From Cellulomonas fimi (lineage in GTDB: Bacteria > Actinomycetota > Actinomycetes > Actinomycetales > Cellulomonadaceae): a stretch of DNA of 64,000 bases. Shown here one piece after another: positions 54,270 through 62,011 of the stretch. The DNA lies in NCBI RefSeq assembly GCF_012952065.1, contig NZ_JABCJJ010000006.1, positions 1 through 64,000 on the forward strand. The letters run 5' to 3'. The notes below the pieces were generated by a model. It did not search any database. It was not told the DNA's origin and saw only the letters and a program-made list of their open reading frames with translations. The first letter of the stretch is position 1, and every line of letters starts with the position of its first letter. The position numbers and the translations under genes were made by a program.

Positions 54270-55265
54270 TCAGGCGGTCGGGTCGTGGGACTCCGCGTCC
54301 GCGTCGGCCGCGGCGCGACGGGCGTCCCACGCGCTGCGCACCATGTCCTCGAGCGAGTGGCGCATCTGCCAGTCGAGGTCCCGGGCCGCCAGGTCGCCCG
54401 ACGCCACGATCCGCGCCGGGTCACCGGGACGCCGCGGGCCGGTCTCGGGCTCGAAGCGGATACCTGTCACGTCCGCCATCGCGGTCATGATCTGCCGGAC
54501 CGAGACGCCGTCGCCGCTGCCCAGGTTGTAGACGGGCTCGAGCGGCTCGCCGGCCTCGAGCCGTCGGGCGGCCGCGACGTGCGACACCGCGAGGTCCGCC
54601 ACGTGGATGTAGTCGCGGACGCACGTCCCGTCCGGGGTGTCGTAGTCGACGCCGTTGATCCGCGGCGTCCGGCCCGCGACCAGCGCGTCCAGCACGAGCG
54701 GGAACAGGTTGTGGGGACTGGTGTCGCACACGTCCGGGTAGCCCGACCCGACGACGTTGAAGTACCGCAACGACGTGTGCCGCAACCCGACGGCGCGCGC
54801 CTGGTCCCGCAGCAGCCACTCGCCGATCAGCTTGGACTCGCCGTACGGCGACTCGGGGCTCGTCGGGGTCTCCTCCGTGACGAGGTCCGTGTGCGGCGTC
54901 CCGTACGTCGCCGCGCTCGAGGAGAAGACGATCGCGTCGACGCCCTCGGCGGCCATCGCCTCGAGCACGGACAGCGTCCCGGTGACGTTCTGCTCGTACG
55001 TGTGCAGCGGGCGCTCGACGCTCACCCCGGCGTACTTGAAGCCCGCGACGTGCACGACGCCGGTCACCTGGTGCTCGGCCAGCACCTGGCGGACGAGCGC
55101 GGTGTCGCCGATCGGGCCGCGGACCAGGGGCACGTCGTCGGGCACGAACTGCGCGTGGCCGCTCGACAGGTCGTCGACCACCACCGTGCGCAGTCCCACG
55201 TCGCCGAACGCCCGCACCACGTGCGCGCCGATGTACCCCGCCCCGCCCGTCACGAGCCACGTCAT
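54270..55265 (-). CDS. galE: UDP-glucose 4-epimerase
   Basis: The 331-residue extended SDR interconverts UDP-glucose and UDP-galactose with bound NAD. It has TGGAGYIGAHVVRAF at 7-21, AGFKYAGVSVERPLHTYEQNV near 85, catalytic Ser-Ser-Ala and YGESK near 149, RYFNVVGSG near 177 and the sugar-nucleotide region TCVRDYIHVADLA. ATG 55265 is chosen because the Rossmann fold starts there and a TACGCT box lies 6 nt before it; a 30-residue upstream extension is repeat-derived. It is a single gene, divergent from the crt operon. Confidence 0.95.
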   Translation of the reverse strand: MTWLVTGGAGYIGAHVVRAFGDVGLRTVVVDDLSSGHAQFVPDDVPLVRGPIGDTALVRQVLAEHQVTGVVHVAGFKYAGVSVERPLHTYEQNVTGTLSVLEAMAAEGVDAIVFSSSAATYGTPHTDLVTEETPTSPESPYGESKLIGEWLLRDQARAVGLRHTSLRYFNVVGSGYPDVCDTSPHNLFPLVLDALVAGRTPRINGVDYDTPDGTCVRDYIHVADLAVSHVAAARRLEAGEPLEPVYNLGSGDGVSVRQIMTAMADVTGIRFEPETGPRRPGDPARIVASGDLAARDLDWQMRHSLEDMVRSAWDARRAAADADAESHDPTA

Positions 55266-55271
55266 GGGCCG

Positions 55272-55277
55272 AGCGTA
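55272..55277 (-). promoter_or_regulatory. -10 hexamer TACGCT, probable leaderless start of galE
   Basis: On the minus strand TACGCT is followed by 6 nt and ATG, with no Shine-Dalgarno sequence. Confidence 0.5.
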
Positions 55278-55315
55278 CGAGCAACCGCCGCCGGTGGCGG
55301 GTCGAGAGGTGCTCA

Positions 55316-55372
55316 GCTGGTGCAGAGATGCTCGGTGCAAAGATGCTCGGTGCAAAGATGCTCAGTATGCTG
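55316..55372 (+). promoter_or_regulatory. crt operon promoter with 15-bp direct repeats
   Basis: Three copies of the 15-bp unit GATGCTCGGTGCAAA, plus a partial copy, abut a TATGCT -10 box at 55366-55371. The repeats occupy the -35 region and just upstream, on one face about every 1.4 turns. They could be activator or repressor sites; the regulator is unknown. The leader downstream carries an AGGAG ribosome site. Confidence 0.55.
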
Positions 55373-55402
55373 AGGATCCCGATCGGCACGAGGAGACACC
55401 GG

Positions 55403-55444
55403 ATGGCTCAGGCACGGCGCGCGCGCTCGCGGGACGCCCGCTGA
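55403..55444 (+). CDS. putative 13-residue leader peptide before crtB
   Basis: An ATG 8 nt after AGGAGA opens a 13-codon frame, MAQARRARSRDAR, whose TGA overlaps the crtB ATG (TGATG). The peptide has six Arg codons. It may couple crtB translation to initiation at the strong upstream site, since crtB itself has no good Shine-Dalgarno sequence. It could also be a chance ORF. No attenuator hairpin is evident. Confidence 0.45.
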   Translation: MAQARRARSRDAR

Positions 55445-56352
55445 TGCGTCCGCGCACGGGCGTGGAGCTCTACGACGAGACCGCCGCGCGGGCGAGCCGG
55501 GCCGTGCTGGCGGGCTACTCGACGTCGTTCGGCATCGGCACGAAGCTCCTCGGCAGGAGCGCCCGCCGCGGGATCGAGGCGGTCTACGGGCTGGTCAGGA
55601 TCGCCGACGAGATCGTCGACACCCGCCGCGGCGACGACGCGGCCGCGCTGCTCGACGAGCTCGAGGACCAGACGGCTCGTGCGCTGGACTCCGGCTACTC
55701 GACCAACCTCGTGGTGCACGCCTTCGCGCAGACCGCGCGCCGCACGGGCATCGGCCACGATCTCGTCGACCCGTTCTTCGCGTCGATGCGCACGGACCTC
55801 ACCGTGCGCGAGCACGACCGCGCGAGCTACGAGCGCTACGTCTACGGCTCGGCGGAGGTGGTCGGGCTCATGTGCCTCGCGGTCTTCCTCGACGCCGCCC
55901 GTCGGCCGGGCGACCCGCTCACCGTGCCCGACGCCGCCACCCAGGCCGGGGCGCGCGCGCTCGGTGCCGCGTTCCAGAAGATCAACTTCCTGCGCGACCT
56001 CGGCGCCGACTACGCCGAGCTGGGTCGTCGCTACTTCCCCGGGGTCACGCCCGAGAACCTCGACCAGCCGACGCTCGACGCGATCCTCGCCGAGATCGCC
56101 GCCGACGTCGCGACCGCGCGCGCCGCGCTCCCCAGCCTGCCGCCGCGCGCCCGGCTCGCGGTCGCCGCGACCCTCGGCCTCTACGACCGGCTCACCGCCG
56201 AGCTCGCGGCCACGCCGCCCCGCGAGCTGCTGGCCCGCCGGGTTCACCTGCCGGGTCGGACCAAGGTGTCGGTCGTCGCGCGGGCGGTCGCCCACGAGGC
56301 GGTCGACGCGCGTGCCGCCGTGAGCGCGCGCGTCGTCGGTCGCACGGCATGA
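55444..56352 (+). CDS. crtB: phytoene synthase
   Basis: The 302-residue enzyme condenses two geranylgeranyl diphosphates to phytoene. It has STSFGIGTKLL near 24 (membrane-docking start), the first Asp motif RIADEIVDT near 51-59, the conserved region YVYGSAEVVGLMCL near 137, and the second motif QKINFLRDLGADYAELGRRYFP near 178-199. It begins in the TGATG overlap with the leader ORF and is the first enzyme of the C50 carotenoid operon. crtE, which makes GGPP, is not in the window. Confidence 0.93.
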   Translation: MRPRTGVELYDETAARASRAVLAGYSTSFGIGTKLLGRSARRGIEAVYGLVRIADEIVDTRRGDDAAALLDELEDQTARALDSGYSTNLVVHAFAQTARRTGIGHDLVDPFFASMRTDLTVREHDRASYERYVYGSAEVVGLMCLAVFLDAARRPGDPLTVPDAATQAGARALGAAFQKINFLRDLGADYAELGRRYFPGVTPENLDQPTLDAILAEIAADVATARAALPSLPPRARLAVAATLGLYDRLTAELAATPPRELLARRVHLPGRTKVSVVARAVAHEAVDARAAVSARVVGRTA

Positions 56353-56365
56353 CGGCGGTCGTCTC

Positions 56366-58108
56366 GTGACGGCGCTGCCGGGGCCCGACGGCGCGGGGCG
56401 GGGGCGGCGCGTCGTCGTCGTCGGCGGCGGGATCGGGGGGCTGGCGACGGCCTCGCTGCTCGCGCGCGGCGGGGCCGACGTGACGCTGCTCGAGCGGCAC
56501 GAGCGCGTGGGCGGGCGGGCGGGGACGCTCGAGCTCGACGGGTTCCGGTTCGACACCGGCCCGTCCTGGTACTTCATGCCCGAGGTGTTCGCGCACTTCT
56601 TCGCGCTGATGGGCGAGCGGATCGAGGACCACCTCGACCTCGTGCGGCTCGACCCGGCGTACCGGGTGTTCTTCGAGGGCGCCGATCCGGGTGGGCCCGC
56701 GCAGGCGCTCGAGGTGAGCGGCGACCCCGAGGAGAACTGGACCCGGTTCGACGCCCTCGAGCCGGGCGCGGGGGCCCGCATGCGCGCCTACGCGGGCGAG
56801 TCGAGCGAGGCGTACCGCACGGCGATCGACCACTTCCTCTACACGACGTTCGCGCGCAGCGACCGCGCGCTGGGCGCCCCGGTGCTGCGCCGGAGCGGGA
56901 CGCTCGCGCGCCTGCTCACGGAGACGCTCGCGGACAGGGTCGCGCGGACCGTCCAGGACCCCCGGCTGCGGCAGGTGCTCGGGTACCACGCGGTGTTCCT
57001 CGGGTCGTCGCCGTACCGGGTCCCGGCGCTGTACTCGCTGATGAGCCACCTCGACCTCGTCGACGGGGTCCGGTTCCCGCGTGGTGGCATGTACACGGTC
57101 ATCGAGGCGATCGAGCGGCTCGCGCTCGCGGCGGGCGTCCGGATCCGCACGGGCACGGAGGTCACCGCGATCGAGGTCGTGCCGGCGTCGCGGACGGCGC
57201 GCGCGCCGCGGCGGACCGGGCTCGCCCGAGGGGTCCGGCTGGCGACGGGCGAGCTCGTGCCGGCCGACGTCGTCGTCTCGGGGGCCGACCTTCACCACAC
57301 CGAGACCGAGCTGCTCGCGCCCGAGCACGCGACGCTGCCCGAGCCGGTCTGGGAGCGGCGCGGGCCGGGGATCTCGGCGCTGCTCGTGCTCGCGGGCGTG
57401 CGGGGGTCGCTGCCCGAGCTCGCGCACCACTCCCTGTTCTTCACGCGCGACTGGCCCGGCAACTTCGACGCGGTGCTCGGCAACGGGGCGAGCGCGTCGC
57501 CCGACGCGCTCCGGGTGCCCGAGGCCGCCTCCATGTACGTGTCGCGCACCTCGGCGACGGACATGGACGCGGCGCCGCCGGGGCACGAGAACGTGTTCGT
57601 GCTCGTGCCGTTCCCGGCCGACCCCCGGCTCGGCGCCGGGGGTGCGGGGTCGCCCGCGCGGGCCGAGCTCGAGGCGCACGCCGACCGGTACCTCGACCAG
57701 GTCGGTGCCTGGGCCGGGGTCCCGGGGCTGCGCGACCGGGTGGTGACGCGGCGCGTCGTCGGGCCCGCAGACTTCGCGCGTGACTTCTCCGCGTGGCGCG
57801 GCACCGCGCTCGGGATGGAGCACACGCTGCGGCAGAGCGCCATGTTCCGGCCCGGCAACGTCTCGGCGCGTGTCCCGAACCTGCTGTACGTCGGCGGTGG
57901 CACCATTCCGGGCGTAGGGCTCCCGATGTGCCTGATCAGCGCCGAGCTGGTCGCCAAGCGCCTGCTCGGGGAGACGTCGTCGCGCGCGCTCCCGGCGCCC
58001 CTGCGGCCGGGCTTCCTCGACGCGTCGCGGGCGACGGGCCGGTGGCCGGGGGCGCGGGGCGCCCAACCCGCGCGGGACCCCCACGAGCTCCAGGGCTCGG
58101 CTCCGTGA
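56366..58108 (+). CDS. crtI: phytoene desaturase
   Basis: The 580-residue FAD enzyme converts phytoene to lycopene by four desaturations. It has the N-terminal FAD motif VVVVGGGIGGLATASLLARGG, FRFDTGPSWYFMPEVF near 60, GGMYTVIEAIERLA near 240 and the C-terminal carotenoid-desaturase signature NLLYVGGGTIPGVGLPMCLISAELVA. GTG 56366 lies 13 bp after crtB. The C-terminal 50 residues are a low-complexity extension. The next gene overlaps it by 4 nt. Confidence 0.95.
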   Translation: MTALPGPDGAGRGRRVVVVGGGIGGLATASLLARGGADVTLLERHERVGGRAGTLELDGFRFDTGPSWYFMPEVFAHFFALMGERIEDHLDLVRLDPAYRVFFEGADPGGPAQALEVSGDPEENWTRFDALEPGAGARMRAYAGESSEAYRTAIDHFLYTTFARSDRALGAPVLRRSGTLARLLTETLADRVARTVQDPRLRQVLGYHAVFLGSSPYRVPALYSLMSHLDLVDGVRFPRGGMYTVIEAIERLALAAGVRIRTGTEVTAIEVVPASRTARAPRRTGLARGVRLATGELVPADVVVSGADLHHTETELLAPEHATLPEPVWERRGPGISALLVLAGVRGSLPELAHHSLFFTRDWPGNFDAVLGNGASASPDALRVPEAASMYVSRTSATDMDAAPPGHENVFVLVPFPADPRLGAGGAGSPARAELEAHADRYLDQVGAWAGVPGLRDRVVTRRVVGPADFARDFSAWRGTALGMEHTLRQSAMFRPGNVSARVPNLLYVGGGTIPGVGLPMCLISAELVAKRLLGETSSRALPAPLRPGFLDASRATGRWPGARGAQPARDPHELQGSAP

Positions 58109-58476
58109 TCGGGTTCGTCTACCTCGGTGCGCTCGCGGTCTCGCTCGCGGGACTCGCCGTGCTCGACCGGAAGTACCGGCTGGCGTTCTGGGCGGACTGG
58201 CGGCGGTCGGCGTCGTGCGTCGCGGTCGGGGTGGCGCTCTTCCTGCTGTGGGACGTCGCCGGGCTGGCGTTCGGCATCTTCGCGCGCGGCGACAGCCCGC
58301 ACATGACGGGCGTGCTGCTCGCGCCCGAGCTGCCGCTCGAGGAGGCCTTCTTCCTCGCACTGCTCTGCTACAACACGCTGCTCGTGTGGCGCGCGCTCGA
58401 CCGCCGGGCCCGGCGCCGCGCGCAAGGCGGTGCGCCGAGTGGTGCGCCGAGTGGTGCGCGGGGTGGTGCGCAGTGA
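58105..58476 (+). CDS. crtYe: lycopene cyclase, first heterodimer subunit
   Basis: The 123-residue membrane protein has three hydrophobic helices and the lycopene-cyclase motif PELPLEEAFF near 72-81. In C50-forming actinobacteria, two such small subunits together cyclise the elongated lycopene to epsilon or gamma rings. A C-terminal Ala-Pro-Ser-Gly repeat tail (GGAPSGAPSGARGG) is extra. It begins at GTG in the crtI stop and overlaps crtYf by 4 nt. Confidence 0.9.
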   Translation: MIGFVYLGALAVSLAGLAVLDRKYRLAFWADWRRSASCVAVGVALFLLWDVAGLAFGIFARGDSPHMTGVLLAPELPLEEAFFLALLCYNTLLVWRALDRRARRRAQGGAPSGAPSGARGGAQ

Positions 58477-58790
58477 CGAACGCCGTCCTCAACCTCGCGG
58501 TCCTCGTGGTGCTCGCGCTCGTGCTGGCCCGGTGGCTCCGGCGGCTGCGGCCCGGGCCGCTCGTGTGGACCGCGGTGGTCATGGCCGCGCTCACGCTCGT
58601 GTTCGACACCGTGATGATCGCGGTCGGGCTCTACGAGTTCGACCCCGACAAGATCCTCGGCGTGTACCTGTGGGGCGCGCCGCTGGAGGACTTCGCGTAC
58701 CCGCTCGCGGCGACGCTCCTCATGCCGGCGCTGTGGACCCTGCTCGGCGACCGCCGCCGTCCGGTCCCGGCGGAGGGGGAAGGGCGGTGA
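58473..58790 (+). CDS. crtYf: lycopene cyclase, second heterodimer subunit
   Basis: The 105-residue membrane protein has three helices and the partner cyclase motif WGAPLEDFAYPL near 66-77. It is needed with the preceding subunit for ring closure. The ring type (beta, gamma or epsilon) cannot be read from sequence by eye. It starts GTG inside crtYe and overlaps the prenyltransferase by 4 nt, which should keep subunit levels equal. Confidence 0.9.
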   Translation: MTNAVLNLAVLVVLALVLARWLRRLRPGPLVWTAVVMAALTLVFDTVMIAVGLYEFDPDKILGVYLWGAPLEDFAYPLAATLLMPALWTLLGDRRRPVPAEGEGR

Positions 58791-59659
58791 GGGAGGTTCT
58801 CGCCGCGTCGCGACCGTTCTCCTGGATCAACACCGCCTACCCGTTCGCCGCGGGCTACCTCATGGCGACGGATGGGCGGGTCGACACCGCGCTGGTCGTC
58901 GGCACGCTGTACTTCCTGATCCCGTACAACCTGCTCATGTACGGCGTGAACGACGTCTTCGACTACGAGTCCGACCTGCGCAACCCCCGCAAGGGCGGGA
59001 TCGAGGGCGGCCTGGTCGACCCGGCGCGCGCGCGGACCGTCCACCGCCGCATCCTCTGGGCCTGCCTGGTCACGAACGTGCCGCTGCTGGTCTGGCTCCT
59101 GGCGCTGGGCGACGCCGTCGCGGCGGCCGTGCTCGGCGTCGTCGTCGTCCTCGTGGTGGCCTACTCCGCGCCCCGGCTGCGGTTCAAGGAACGGCCGGTG
59201 CTCGACTCGGCGACGTCGGCGATGCACTTCGTCGGTCCGCTGCTGTACGCGCTGGTGCTGGTCGACGCCGACCTGTCGGCGCGGACGGCGTGGCCGGTGC
59301 TCGTCGCGTTCGTGCTGTGGGGGATGGCGTCGCACGCGTTCGGCGCGGTGCAGGACGTGCGGGCCGACCGCGAGGGCGGGATCGCGTCCGTGGCGACGGT
59401 GCTGGGCGCGCACCCGACCGTGGTGGCCTCGACCGTGGCGTACGTGCTGGCGGCGGCGGCGCTGCTGCTCGTCCCGTGGCCGGGCCCGCTCGCCGCGCTC
59501 CTGCCCCTGCCCTACGCGGTCAACGCCGCGAGCGCCTGGTCCGTCCGGGACGCCGACTGCGAGCGGGCGAACGCCGGCTGGCGACGGTTCCTGTGGCTCA
59601 ACCTCGTGACCGGTTTCCTGGTGACCATGCTGCTCATCGCCGAGGCGCTCGGCGCCTGA
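58787..59659 (+). CDS. crtEb: lycopene elongase (UbiA-type prenyltransferase)
   Basis: The 290-residue UbiA-superfamily protein has the first Asp-rich motif NDVFDYESDLRNPRKGG near 59-75 and the second, QDVRADREGGIASV, near 186-199, within about eight membrane helices. Placed after crtYe-crtYf, it fits CrtEb/lycopene elongase, which adds two C5 units to lycopene to give C50 carotenoids such as decaprenoxanthin or sarcinaxanthin. The specific product is inferred. It is the last gene of the operon and ends before a perfect hairpin. Confidence 0.92.
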   Translation: MREVLAASRPFSWINTAYPFAAGYLMATDGRVDTALVVGTLYFLIPYNLLMYGVNDVFDYESDLRNPRKGGIEGGLVDPARARTVHRRILWACLVTNVPLLVWLLALGDAVAAAVLGVVVVLVVAYSAPRLRFKERPVLDSATSAMHFVGPLLYALVLVDADLSARTAWPVLVAFVLWGMASHAFGAVQDVRADREGGIASVATVLGAHPTVVASTVAYVLAAAALLLVPWPGPLAALLPLPYAVNAASAWSVRDADCERANAGWRRFLWLNLVTGFLVTMLLIAEALGA

Positions 59660-59702
59660 GCCGTGCCGGATGACGGCCAGCGCCGGATGAGGACCCCGGA
59701 CG

Positions 59703-59745
59703 CACGGGTGCCCGGCGACCACCTGGATCGCCGGGCACCCGCGTG
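59703..59745. terminator. hairpin terminator after the crt operon
   Basis: GGGTGCCCGGCGA at 59706-59718 pairs exactly with 59728-59740 around a 9-nt loop, and the flanking CAC/GTG may add pairs. It lies between convergent crtEb and the GlsB-like gene. Confidence 0.85.
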
Positions 59746-59758
59746 CTCGTGAGTCGCG

Positions 59759-60031
59759 TCAGACGCGGCGGCGGCCGCCGAGCATGCGGGCCGCGATGAT
59801 GACGCCGATCACGGCGAGGACGACCTGGAAGAGCAGCTCGATCCAGTCGATCCCCGGGGTGTCCGCGCTGGAGACTGCGTTCGCGAGCGCGGTGCCGAGG
59901 AGCGCGGCGATGATGCCGACGATGATCGTGACCAGGATGGAGATGTTCTGCTTGCCGGGGGCGAAGAGCCGACCCAGCAGGCCGATGATGGCGCCGATGA
60001 CGATGGCGGTGATGATCCCCGTGACGGTCAT
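59759..60031 (-). CDS. GlsB/YeaQ/YmgE-family stress membrane protein
   Basis: The 90-residue protein has three hydrophobic helices and the family motif GAIIGLLGRLFAPGKQNISILVTIIVGIIAALLG. Members are named 'transglycosylase-associated' but have no proven enzyme activity; they are linked to acid and envelope stress. GAGAGGGACTC precedes the ATG at 60031, so the longer frame upstream is not used. It is monocistronic, between convergent crtEb and the surE gene. Confidence 0.92.
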   Translation of the reverse strand: MTVTGIITAIVIGAIIGLLGRLFAPGKQNISILVTIIVGIIAALLGTALANAVSSADTPGIDWIELLFQVVLAVIGVIIAARMLGGRRRV

Positions 60032-60160
60032 TCGAGTCCCTCTCGTAGCGGGTATGGGGCCGATTGGCCTCTGATCAGGGAACCTAGACCCGGGCCAGGC
60101 CGTCCGCACGTCGAGCGCGCGACCCCGATCTGCGGTAACGGGCGCAGGCGCGAGCGCTGG

Positions 60161-60925
60161 TCAGAGCCCGTGCAGCAGCTCCGGGACGGCCGCGTCGGCG
60201 TCGTGCACCGGGGCCCGGAGCAGCGTCACCGTGGCCCAGCCGCGAGCGAGGAGCCCGGCGTCCGTGTCCATCTCCCGGTTGACCTCGACCTCGGAGTAGG
60301 TCAGCACGAGGTTGCCGTGGTCGACCTCGCGGATGCGCGCGTGGACCGTCCCGAAGGACGCGAGCGGCGCCTGGCGCACGCCGCGCACCTGGTGGGCCGG
60401 GCGGTCGGGCACGTTGACGTTGACGACCCGGTCGAGCGGCTCCGAGGCGAGCAGCCAGTCGAGCAGCGGCCGGACGACCACGCCCGCGGTCTCCCAGTGC
60501 CGGGGGTCGTCGTCGGCGATCGACACCGCCATCCCGCGGATGCCGTGCGTCATCGCGGAGAGCGCGGCGCCGACCGTCCCGGAGTGGATGACGGCGTGCC
60601 CGGTGTTGCCGCCGCGGTTGACCCCACTGAGCACCAGGTCGGGCTTCGGTCCGAAGCCGCCGTGCGACGCGACGAGCGCGATGAGCGCGGGCGCCGCGCG
60701 CACGGCGAACGAGCCCGAGACCCCAGGTGGGAGGCCCGGCGCGTCCTTCTCGTCGACGATCAGCCGACCGTCCTGCTCGGCGCCGAGCAGCGACGCGCTC
60801 GCCCCCGACGACTCCCGCGCCGGCGCGGCGACGACGACGTCGCACCCCGCGTCGACCGCCGCCGAGGCGAGGACCGCGAGCCCGGGCGAGTCGATCCCGT
60901 CGTCGTTGGTGACCAGGACTCTCAC
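60161..60925 (-). CDS. surE: 5'/3'-nucleotidase SurE
   Basis: The 254-residue survival-protein phosphatase has VTNDDG at the N-terminus (metal Asp pair), PARESSGASAS near 35-45, and SGVNRGGNTGHAVIHSGTVGAA near 101-122. It removes phosphate from nucleoside monophosphates and short polyphosphate. GTG 60925 overlaps the stop of the kinase gene by 4 nt. A second metal Asn is in the SGVN motif. The C-terminal beta-hairpin region is present, as in dimeric SurE. Confidence 0.95.
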   Translation of the reverse strand: MRVLVTNDDGIDSPGLAVLASAAVDAGCDVVVAAPARESSGASASLLGAEQDGRLIVDEKDAPGLPPGVSGSFAVRAAPALIALVASHGGFGPKPDLVLSGVNRGGNTGHAVIHSGTVGAALSAMTHGIRGMAVSIADDDPRHWETAGVVVRPLLDWLLASEPLDRVVNVNVPDRPAHQVRGVRQAPLASFGTVHARIREVDHGNLVLTYSEVEVNREMDTDAGLLARGWATVTLLRAPVHDADAAVPELLHGL

Positions 60926-61920
60926 GGTGCCTCCATCGGTCGGGCGGGGAGGGCGGTCGCATCGACCGCGCGTACGCTGACGTGGTCCGAGAACCTCTCG
61001 ATCTGGTCACGGCTGCCGGTCCCGAGCCCGCGGCGGGTCACGTTGAGCGCACCCGCCGCGGCGCCGAGGCGGACGGCGTCGGCGATCGGCAGGCCCTGGC
61101 CGAGGCCGACGGCGATCCCCGCGGTCATCGAGTCGCCCGCGCCGCGGTGGTCGACGGCGGTGACGGGCGGTGCCGTGACCTCGACGACGCCGTCGGCCGT
61201 GACGAGCAGGCAGGCCTCCGCGGCGCGCGAGACGACCACGGCCCCGACGCCGCCGTCGACGAACCGGCGGGCCGCCGCCAGGAGCGCGCCGGCGGACTCG
61301 TCCGCCGAGAATTCACCCGCGACGAGCTCCTCGTGGCTGATCTTCAGCACGTCCGGAGCGGCGCCAGCGACCGCGCGGGCGCACTCGCCCGAGACGTCGG
61401 CGACCACCCTGCGGCCCGCGACGCGCAGGTCCTGGGCGAGGCGGCCGAAGAACGAGCCGGGCACCACGTGGGCCGGGTCGGCGCCCGTCAGGACGCAGAC
61501 GTCGGACTCGAGCGCCTCGACCAGCACGGTGCCGTACAGGTCGTCGAGCTCGTGCCGGTCCATCGCGCGCGGCACCATCTCGGCGACGACCTGGCGGTGC
61601 CCCGCGCGCCGGTCGTGCACGTAGGCGCCGTTGCCGCCGAGGTACCGCGTCGAGCGCACGCGCAGGTTCTCGAGCGAGGCGAGATGAGCCGCGACGACGC
61701 CCGTCTCCCCGCCGAACGGGCCGCACACCACGACGTCGGCGCCCAGCGAGTACGCCATGCGCGCGACCCAGAGCCCCTGGCCGCCCGGGTGGACGTGGAC
61801 CTCCGGGTGGTCGGGGCCCGTGCCGCCCGGCCCCGCGGGACTGCCGGCCTCGATGGTCACGGTGAGCATCGGTGTCGGCGCCAGCACGCAGAGACGAGGA
61901 TGGCGGGGCGCCTGGTCCAT
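60922..61920 (-). CDS. PfkB-family sugar kinase (1-phosphofructokinase/tagatose-type)
   Basis: The 332-residue ribokinase-fold kinase has the substrate motif GGQGLWVARMAYSLGADVVVCGPFGGETG near 43-70 and the catalytic/anion-hole signature HRGAGDSMTAGIAVGLG near 266-282. It resembles LacC/FruK-type phosphosugar kinases more than adenosine kinase. The substrate is unknown. ATG 61920 is chosen at the first family-like residue, 6 nt after a CACAAT hexamer on the minus strand. It overlaps surE by 4 nt, so the two form an operon. Confidence 0.88.
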   Translation of the reverse strand: MDQAPRHPRLCVLAPTPMLTVTIEAGSPAGPGGTGPDHPEVHVHPGGQGLWVARMAYSLGADVVVCGPFGGETGVVAAHLASLENLRVRSTRYLGGNGAYVHDRRAGHRQVVAEMVPRAMDRHELDDLYGTVLVEALESDVCVLTGADPAHVVPGSFFGRLAQDLRVAGRRVVADVSGECARAVAGAAPDVLKISHEELVAGEFSADESAGALLAAARRFVDGGVGAVVVSRAAEACLLVTADGVVEVTAPPVTAVDHRGAGDSMTAGIAVGLGQGLPIADAVRLGAAAGALNVTRRGLGTGSRDQIERFSDHVSVRAVDATALPARPMEAP

Positions 61921-62011
61921 CTCGCGATTGTGGGGCCCGGCGTACCGTTTCGGGAATGAGCAGCAGTCCATCCCTTGCACAGCCGGCCCTTGCACAGCCG
62001 GCCAGGTGCAC

